Of a DNA stretch of 64,000 bases, positions 57,827-64,000 are shown in pieces. The DNA comes from Capra hircus (taxonomy: Eukaryota; Chordata; Mammalia; Artiodactyla; Bovidae), in assembly GCF_001704415.2 (NCBI RefSeq), contig NC_030819.1:36202575-36266574 (forward strand), given 5' to 3'. Positions within the stretch are counted from its first letter, which is position 1. Each line of letters starts with the position of its first letter. Both the position numbers and the translations under genes were made by a program. The notes beneath the pieces were generated by a model. The model ran no database searches and was not told where the DNA came from. It saw only the letters and a list, made by a program, of their open reading frames with translations.

Positions 57827-58806
57827 TTGTTGCTGTTGTTCAGTTGCTCAGTTGTGTCCAACTCTTTGTGACCCCATGGACTACAGTAGGCCAGGCTTCC
57901 CTGTCCTTCATCATCTCCCGGAGCTTGCTCAACCTCATATCCATTAAATCAGTGATGCCATCCAACCATCTCATCCTCTGTCATCCTCTTCTCCTCCTGC
58001 CTTCAATCTTTCCCAGCATCAGGGTCTTTCCCAATGAGTTGGCTCTTCACATCAGGTGGCCAAAGTATTGGAACTTCAGCCTCAGCATCAGTCCCTCCAA
58101 TGAATATTCAGGATTGATTTCCTTTAGGATTGGCTGATTTGATCTCCTTGCATCCCCAGGGACTCTCAAGAGTATTCTCCAATATTACAGTTCAAAAGCA
58201 TCAATTCTTTGGTGCTCAGACTTCTTTGTGGTCCAATTCTCACATCCATATATGACTTCTGGAAAAGCCATAGCTTTGACTAAATGGACCTTTGTTGGCA
58301 AAGTAATGTCTCTGCTTTTTTTTTTTTTCTTTTTTATTTCAAGGATAATTGCTTTACAGAATTTTATTGTTTTCTGTCAAAACTTAATATGAATTAGCCA
58401 TAGGTATACATATGTCCCCTCCCTCTTGAAACTCCATCCCATCTCCCTTCCCATCCCACCCCTCTAGGTTGATATAGAGCCCTTGTTTGAGTTACCTGAG
58501 ACATACAGCAAATTCCCATTGACTATCTATTTTACATATGGTAATGTAAGTTTCCATGTAACTCTCTCCATACATCTCACCCTTTCCTCCCCTCTCCCTG
58601 TGCCCATAAGTCTGTTCTCTATGTCTGTTTCTCCATTGCTTCCCTGAAGATAAATTCTTTGGTACCATCTTTCTAGATTCCATACATATGTTAGTATACG
58701 ATATTTATCTTTCTCTTTCCAACTTACTTCACTCTGTATAATAATCTCTAGGTTCATTCACCTGATTAGAACTAACTCAAATGTGTTCCTTTTTTAATGG
58801 CTGAGT

Positions 58807-59083
58807 AATGATGCTAAAGCTGAAACTCCAATAATTTGGCCACCTCATGCAAAGAGTTGACTCATTGGAAAAGACTCTGATGCTGGGAGGGATTGGGGGC
58901 AGGAGGAGAAGGGGATGACAGAGGATGAGATGGCTGGATGGCATCACTGACTCAATGGACATGAGTTTGAATGAACTCCGGGAGTTGGTGATGGACAGGG
59001 AGGCCTGGCGTGCTGTGACTCATGCGATTTAAAGATTGCAAAGAGTCTGACATGACTGAGCAACTGAACCGAACTGAACTGAA
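58807..59083 (+). mobile_element. Short BovB 3' end inside L1-BT copy A
   Basis: Starts GATGCTAAAGCTGAAACTCC and ends with the CTGAA tail (ACCGAACTGAACTGAA). L1 text continues on both sides (TAATGGCTGAGTAAT | TGTTCCTTTGTGTATATGT). Confidence 0.93.
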
Positions 59084-59406
59084 TGTTCCTTTGTGTATAT
59101 GTACCACAACTTCTTTATTGATTCACCTGTCAATGGACATCTAGGTTGCTTCCATGTTCTAGCTATTATGAATAGTGATGCAGTGAACCCTGGGGTACAT
59201 GTATCTTTTTCAGTTTTGGTTACTTCAGGGTATTTGTGTAGGAGTGGGATTACTGGATCATATGGTGGTTTTATTCCTAGTTTTTAAAGGAGTCTCCATA
59301 CTGTCTTCCATAGTGGCTGTATCAGTTTACATTCTCACCAACAGTGCAAGAGGGTTCCCTTTTCTCCACACTCTCTCCAAAATTTATTGTTTGTAGACTT
59401 TTTGAT

Positions 59407-59673
59407 CAGAGAAGGCAATGGCACCCCACTCCAGTACTCTGGCCTGGGAAATCCCATGGGCGGAGGAGCCTGGTAGGCTGCAGTCCATGGGGTCGCAAAG
59501 AGTAGGACATGACTGAGGAACTTCACTTTCACTTTTCACTTTCATGCATTGGAGAAGGAAATGGCAACGCACTCCAGTGTTCTTGCCTGGAGAATCCCAG
59601 GGACGGGGGAGCCTGGTGGGCTACAGTCTATGGGGTCGCACAGAGTCGGACACGACTGAGGTGACTTAGCAGC
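59407..59673 (+). mobile_element. BovA2 SINE inside L1-BT copy A
   Basis: Full two-unit copy, close to consensus. Perfect 12-bp TSD AGACTTTTTGAT at 59395-59406 and 59674-59685. Almost no AGC tail. Confidence 0.95.
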
Positions 59674-59828
59674 AGACTTTTTGATGGCCACTCTGCTTGT
59701 GTGAGGTAATATCTCATTGTAGTTTTGATTTGCATTTCCCTAATAATGAGTGATGTTGAGCATCTTTTTATGTGTTTGTTAGCCATGTGTATGTCTTCTT
59801 TGGAGAAATGTCTGTTTAGGTCTTCTAC

Positions 59829-59937
59829 CCACTTTTTTTTTTCTTTTTTTTCTTTTTTCTTTTCTTTTTTTTTTTAAATTATTTTTTATTTTTTAAATTT
59901 TAAAATCTTTAATTCTTACATGCGTTCCCAAACATTG
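59829..59937 (-). mobile_element. Extremely 5'-truncated L1-BT inside L1-BT copy A
   Basis: A T-rich tail with C interruptions, then TTTAAAATCTTTAATTCTTAC and ATGCGTTCCCAAACAT. That is the antisense last ~60 bases of L1-BT. The outer L1 resumes at TGAGCTGTTTGTTTTTCTGG. Confidence 0.7.
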
Positions 59938-60109
59938 AGCTGTTTGTTTTTCTGGCATTGAGTTGTATGAGCTGCTTGTATATTTTGGAATTTTTAATAT
60001 GCTGTCTAGGTTTCTCATAGCTTTTCTTCAAAGGAGCAAGTGTCTTTTAATTTCATGGCTGCAGTCACCATCCATAGTGATTTTGGAGACCAAGAAAATA
60101 AAGCCTATG

Positions 60110-61270
60110 GAGAAATGTCTATTTAGTTCTTTGGCCCATTTTTTGATTGGGTCATTTATTTTTCTGGAATTGAGCTGCATAAGTTGCTTATATATTTTTG
60201 AGATTAGTTGTTTGTCAGTTGCTTCATTTGCTATTATTTTCTCCCATAGGCTTTATTTTCTTGGTCTCCAAAATCACTGTGGATGGCAACTGCAGCCATG
60301 AAATTAAAAGACACTTGCTCCTTTGAAGAAAAGCTATGAGAAACCTAGACAGTGGATGGCTAACAAACACATGAAAAGATGCTCAACATCACTCATTATC
60401 AGAGAAATGCAAATCAAGACCACAATGAGGTACCATTTCACACCGGTCAGAATAGCTGTGATCCAAAAGTCTATAAGCAATTAATGATGGAGAGGGTGTG
60501 GAGAAAAGGGAACCCTCTTACACTGCTGGTGGGAATGCAAACTAGTACAGCCACTATGGAGAACAGTGTGGAGATTCCTTAAAAAATTGCAAATAGAACT
60601 GCCATATGACCCAGCAATCCCACTGCTGGGCATACGCACCGAGGAAACCAGAATTGAAAGAGACACATGTACCCCAATGTTCATCGCAGCACTGTTTATA
60701 ATAGCCAGGACATGGAAACAACCTAGATGTCCATCAGCAGATGAATGGATAAGAAAGCAGTGGTACATATACACAATGGAGTATTACTCAGCCATTAAAA
60801 AGAATACATTTGAATCAGTTCTAATGAGATGGAGAAACTGGAGCCGATTATACAGAGTGAAGTAAGCCAGAAAGAAAAACACCAATACAGTATACTACCA
60901 CATATATATGGAATTTAGAAAGATGGTAAGGATAACCTTGTATGTGAGATAGCAAAAGAGACACAGATGTATAGAACGGACTTTTGGACTCTGTAGGAGA
61001 GGGAGAGGGTGGGATGATTTGGAAGAATGGCATTGTAACATGTATACTATCGTGTAAGAATTGAATCGCCAGTCTATGTTCGATATAGGATACAGGATTC
61101 TTGGGGCTGGTGTATGGGGATGATCCAGAGAGATGATATGGGTTGGAAGGTGGGAGGGGGGTTCAGGTTTGGGAACTCATGTACACCCGTGGCGGATTCA
61201 TGTCAATGTATGGCAAAACCAATACAGTATTGTAAAGTAAAATAAACTAAAAATAAAAATTAAAAAAAAA
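60110..61270 (+). mobile_element. L1-BT copy B: inverted 5' end with a copied flank
   Basis: 3' part 60353-61270 is sense L1-BT: ORF2 C-terminus, 3' UTR, then A-rich tail. 60110-60246 is antisense and supplies the L1 sequence just upstream, missing only about 14 bp at the join, as in twin priming. Between them 60243-60352 is an inverted copy of the BovB flank. A perfect 16-bp TSD GAAAATAAAGCCTATG lies at 60094-60109 and 61271-61286. Confidence 0.92.
60566..60865 (+). pseudogene. L1-BT ORF2 C-terminal remnant
   Basis: A 99-codon reading of the L1 ORF2 C-terminus, downstream of the endonuclease and RT domains. Typical words: RFLKKLQIELPYDPAIPLLG, FIAALFIIARTWKQPRCPS and MEYYSAIKKN. It ends early at a stop after WSRLYRVK, where the usual protein continues. 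With no endonuclease or RT it cannot move on its own. Neighbouring 3' UTR and tail are well preserved, so the copy is fairly young. Confidence 0.88.
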
Positions 61271-61623
61271 GAAAATAAAGCCTATGACTATTTCCATTGT
61301 TTCCTCATCTATTTTCCATGAAATGATGGGACTGGATGCCATGACCTTCATTTTTTGAATGTTGAGTTTTAAACTAGCTTTTTCACTCTCCTGTTTTAAC
61401 TTCATCAAGAGGCTCTTTAGTTCCTCTTTGCTTTCTGCCATAAGGGTGGTGTCATCTGTATATCTGAGGTTATTGATTTTCTCCAGCAGTTTTGATTCCA
61501 GCTTGTGCTTTATCTAGCCTGGCATTTTGCATATGTATTCTGCATATAAGTTAAATAAGCAGGGTGACAGTATACAGCCTTGACGTACTCCTTTCCAAAT
61601 TTTGAACCAGGTTCAAATTTTAT

Positions 61624-61870
61624 TTATTTTCCTTTAGCTTTTCTTTTTTAAAAAGGTATGGTTTCTTTTAATTCTTTGAATATGTTTAAACTAGTTGATT
61701 TAATGTCTTTGTCTACTAAGTTAATCATCTGTAGATCCTTAAGGGTAGTTTCTATTTCTACTTCTTCTGTGTATGGGCCATGTTTTCTTGTATTTTTGTG
61801 TGTCTCATCATTTTTTTGTTGAAAATTAGAGTTTTAAAATAATATAATTTGACAACTTGGGAAATAAAAT
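61624..61870 (-). mobile_element. Old L1/HAL1-like element, right part
   Basis: Continuation of 57440-57826: TTTCTTTTAATTCTTTGAATATG, TTAATGTCTTTGTCTACTAAG, AATCATCTGTAGATCC. Confidence 0.5.
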
Positions 61871-63650
61871 TCTTCCTCTCTATGAAGATTTGCTGTTGCT
61901 ATTTATTTAGTAATCCTCCTCAGCTAATTCTGTAATAAAATAATGATTGAATAAAGATTTTCTTAAATGCAATAGTTCAATAAGACACACAACCTTTGCT
62001 CTGATTGTGTTCTGGAACATTCATTCAAAGCTCAGTTAGGCAGTCTACATTTCTGCTTTCATTGCTTTTGCAGTGTGTCAAGATCAATTTAGGACCTTCT
62101 CAAGTTCTTTCCTGGATATATGCATGACTCTGACCATGTCTAGTCCTATACATACCCATGGCTTTCTAGATTTCCAATAATAAAATGTTCAAAGTTTGAA
62201 CATCTCATTCCCCAGATTTTTCCTTTAAGTCTCTTATTTACCCCAACTGGTAATGCTGCCTCAGGCAGCTGTGATGTTAAACAACTGCTGCTGATTGTTT
62301 TTGACAAATGCTCCATAGAAAAGGCTGCAGGCACTGAATGAGATATGAGTCAGGTCAAATAAAAACAAATTCTGAGAATGGGTTTTTCCCGTAAATGACA
62401 GACATGTCAAATAATGGCAGTTCTCTAAATATGGTATTTGGACGGTCTCTAAACCTATTCTACTCACAAGTGACTGCTGCTTGCTTTACTATGATTGTGG
62501 AGTGGTTGATTTTGAAGGATATCATAGAGCTGGGAAGAGGGGGATAGGATTAGAATACATTAAAATGCTATAAAGATCATTGTTATTACTGAGATTCAAT
62601 CATTTTTCTTGAACACTCATTATATTGTTACTAGCCTTTGGTTAGTTTTCAGACTGCTGGAAAGCTGATTTCAACAATTTTGCCGGTGTTTGCATTGCTC
62701 TTTTGCAAGAATGTCTTTTTAGAAGTCTCTAATCCTTCATTCCCAGTTTCCATAAGAAAAAAAAAATCCTTTGGATTGGGTGAGGACTTGAAATGTCACT
62801 GGTCCTTTCAGCATATCATTTGATTAAAACAAGTAAGAAGCAATGTCTTCAAAATACTGAGCACCGAGAATTTTGCACAAAATCAGATTATAAAGATGTT
62901 TTCAGATATGTAACATCTTAAAATTTACCTCCTAAGTAACCTTTCTCAAGTATATTCTCATATATTGGAATATGATTTTTTTTTTTTTTGTGAAAATGAG
63001 AGAGCAAACCAAGAAAAAGAATGACATGAAATGCTGGAAAGAGACAATTCTATGAGAAGTTGCAGGTCAACTGCTATATAGTGAACTAGTCTATTGTGGA
63101 ATAACTAGTCCAGGTTGGAGGAAAAGGACTGAGTGCTCTAAGAGGAATTTCTCAGAAGAAATAAGAACTTTTGAAAAAATATAAAGTTTTATGATGAGAA
63201 AGTCTGTTAGAAGAGGCTTCTTACAGCGATGGTAAGGTTGAGATGTTATCCAAAATACAGAGAAAATGAGCAAATGAAAACATTGGGATTTTTAAAATTA
63301 AAGTCAAAACAAAACAAAAGTTGTTCAAGAAAGGAGATCTAGTTTTAGTTTGTTACTTGGCTCAGTATGAAATAACAGCTTGTATAATGTAGAAATATAA
63401 ATACTGAAGTGAAAATAACCAGAATTTGTGTTATAACTGTGTAACAAGATAAGGTGAAGAGTGTAAATTCTCATAATAACAATTTAACAAATACTCTCTC
63501 AAATTGATAAAGAGATGACACCATGGGCCTATTATTTAGGAGTTTTGAACTAAAAATCCAAAAGTAAAATTTGAAGATGGTTGCCCTTTGGAAGATAAAG
63601 AAGATAGATGACATGTGTGTGTTATAATGCTATTTGTGTTTTCAACTATA
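61871..63650. other. Unassigned sequence
   Basis: No repeat or gene recognised; T run near 62978-62990. Confidence 0.4.
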
Positions 63651-63660
63651 CCTGTTTATA

Positions 63661-63937
63661 CTGCTGCTGCTGCTGCTGAGTCGCTTCAGTCGTGTCTGAC
63701 TCTGTGCGACCCCATAGATGGCAGCCCACCAGGCTCCCCCGTCCCTGGGATTCTCCAGGCAAGAATACTGGAGTGGGTTGTCATTTCCTTCTCCAACGCA
63801 TGAAAGTGAAAAGTGAAAGTGAAGTCTCTCAGTCGTGTCCAACTCTTTGTGACCCCATGGACTGCAGCCTACCAGGCTCCTCTGTCCATGGGATTTTCCA
63901 GGCAAGAGTACTGGAGTGGGGTGCCATTGCCTTCTCT
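63661..63937 (-). mobile_element. BovA2 SINE, full two-unit copy
   Basis: Antisense, (CTG)n start, linker GTGAAAAGTGAAAGTG, ends GCCATTGCCTTCTCT. Perfect 10-bp TSD CCTGTTTATA at 63651-63660 and 63938-63947. Confidence 0.96.
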
Positions 63938-63947
63938 CCTGTTTATA

Positions 63948-64000
63948 CTGCTGCTGCTGCTAATTTGCTTCAGTCGTGTCCGACTCTGTGAGACCCCATA
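63948..64000 (-). mobile_element. Second BovA2 SINE, cut by window end
   Basis: CTGCTGCTGCTGCTAATTTGC then GTGTCCGACTCTGTGAGACC. Begins immediately after the right-hand TSD of the preceding BovA2, same orientation. Confidence 0.93.

Larger units (their letters stand above)
58318..59990 (-). mobile_element. L1-BT copy A inserted in BovB
   Basis: Antisense L1-BT starting with the poly(T) of its tail (58316-58329), then 3' UTR (GACATACAGCAAATTCCCATT) and ORF2 C-terminal region up to TGCTTGTATATTTTGG. Interrupted by BovB (58807-59083), BovA2 (59407-59673) and a tiny L1-BT (59829-59937). Dead copy. Confidence 0.88.
57827..61623 (-). mobile_element. BovB LINE 3' end in three pieces, middle layer of the nest
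   Basis: One antisense BovB now split into about 57827-58317, 59991-60109 and 61271-61623. The pieces are consecutive in BovB: ...AAAGTAATGTCTCTGC, then AATATGCTGTCTAGGTTTC to AAATAAAGCCTATG, then ACTATTTCCATTGTTTCC to ATAAGTTAAATAAGCAGGG. An 11-bp TSD TTATTTTCCTT flanks the whole at 57816-57826 and 61624-61634. The third piece still reads MAESKEELKSLLMKLKQE on the minus strand. Confidence 0.88.

Noticed and set aside
60002..60352. Inverted repeat read as a hairpin RNA gene or MITE
   Set aside because: The arms are BovB and the loop is antisense L1, all inside one L1 insertion with a TSD. No terminal inverted repeats or transposase fit.
63692..63991. 99-codon open frame at the right edge
   Set aside because: Reads through two BovA2 copies and the TSD between them.

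Overview
This window reads as non-coding nuclear DNA of a ruminant, most likely a bovid. The sequence is AT-rich and crowded with ruminant retrotransposons: tRNA-headed Bov-tA SINEs, two-unit BovA2 SINEs ending in AGC repeats, the RTE-clade LINE BovB, and L1 of the cattle type (L1-BT). Older mammalian repeats (MIR, L2, MaLR LTRs, old L1, a hAT-type MER) and cetartiodactyl CHR-type SINEs lie beneath them. BovA2 and L1-BT copies with clean target-site duplications (TSDs) point to Bovidae; the species cannot be told from this evidence. I found no complete protein-coding gene, rRNA, CRISPR array, operon or bacterial-style signal. Nearly all long open frames are BovB reverse-transcriptase remnants, L1 ORF2 remnants, or frames that happen to run through Bov-tA/BovA2 copies.

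Layout. 0-9.3 kb: two old MaLR-type LTRs, a head-to-tail pair of BovB 3' ends, an old L1 split by a Bov-tA, and a Bov-tA/BovB/Bov-tA mosaic. 9.3-20 kb: L1 and L2 remnants, CHR-type SINEs, BovA2, and a possible minus-strand exon near 16.0 kb. 20-32 kb: an L2 broken by Bov-tA and BovB, a (TG)n run, and a BovB 3' end whose RT C-terminus is still readable (27.3-28.1 kb). 32-48 kb: BovA2 copies, a MIR split by a Bov-tA, an L1-BT split by two Bov-tA copies, and an L1 ORF2 with a destroyed RT active site. 48-56.5 kb: quieter sequence with MIR, Bov-tA, L1-BT and L2.

56.7-61.9 kb is a deep transposon nest. An old L1-like element was hit by a BovB (11-bp TSD). That BovB was then hit by two L1-BT copies, and one of those was hit again by BovB, BovA2 and a tiny L1-BT. 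The second L1-BT (60110-61270, 16-bp TSD) has an inverted 5' end. Between its two halves it also carries a ~109-bp inverted copy of the BovB DNA just outside the insertion. The junction fits a fold-back priming event during twin-primed integration, and I rank it as the most unusual structure here. The window ends inside a second BovA2 that starts exactly after the TSD of the previous one.

All family names are from recognition of consensus-like sequence without a database search. Boundaries are good to a few bases where a TSD is given and to tens of bases elsewhere.
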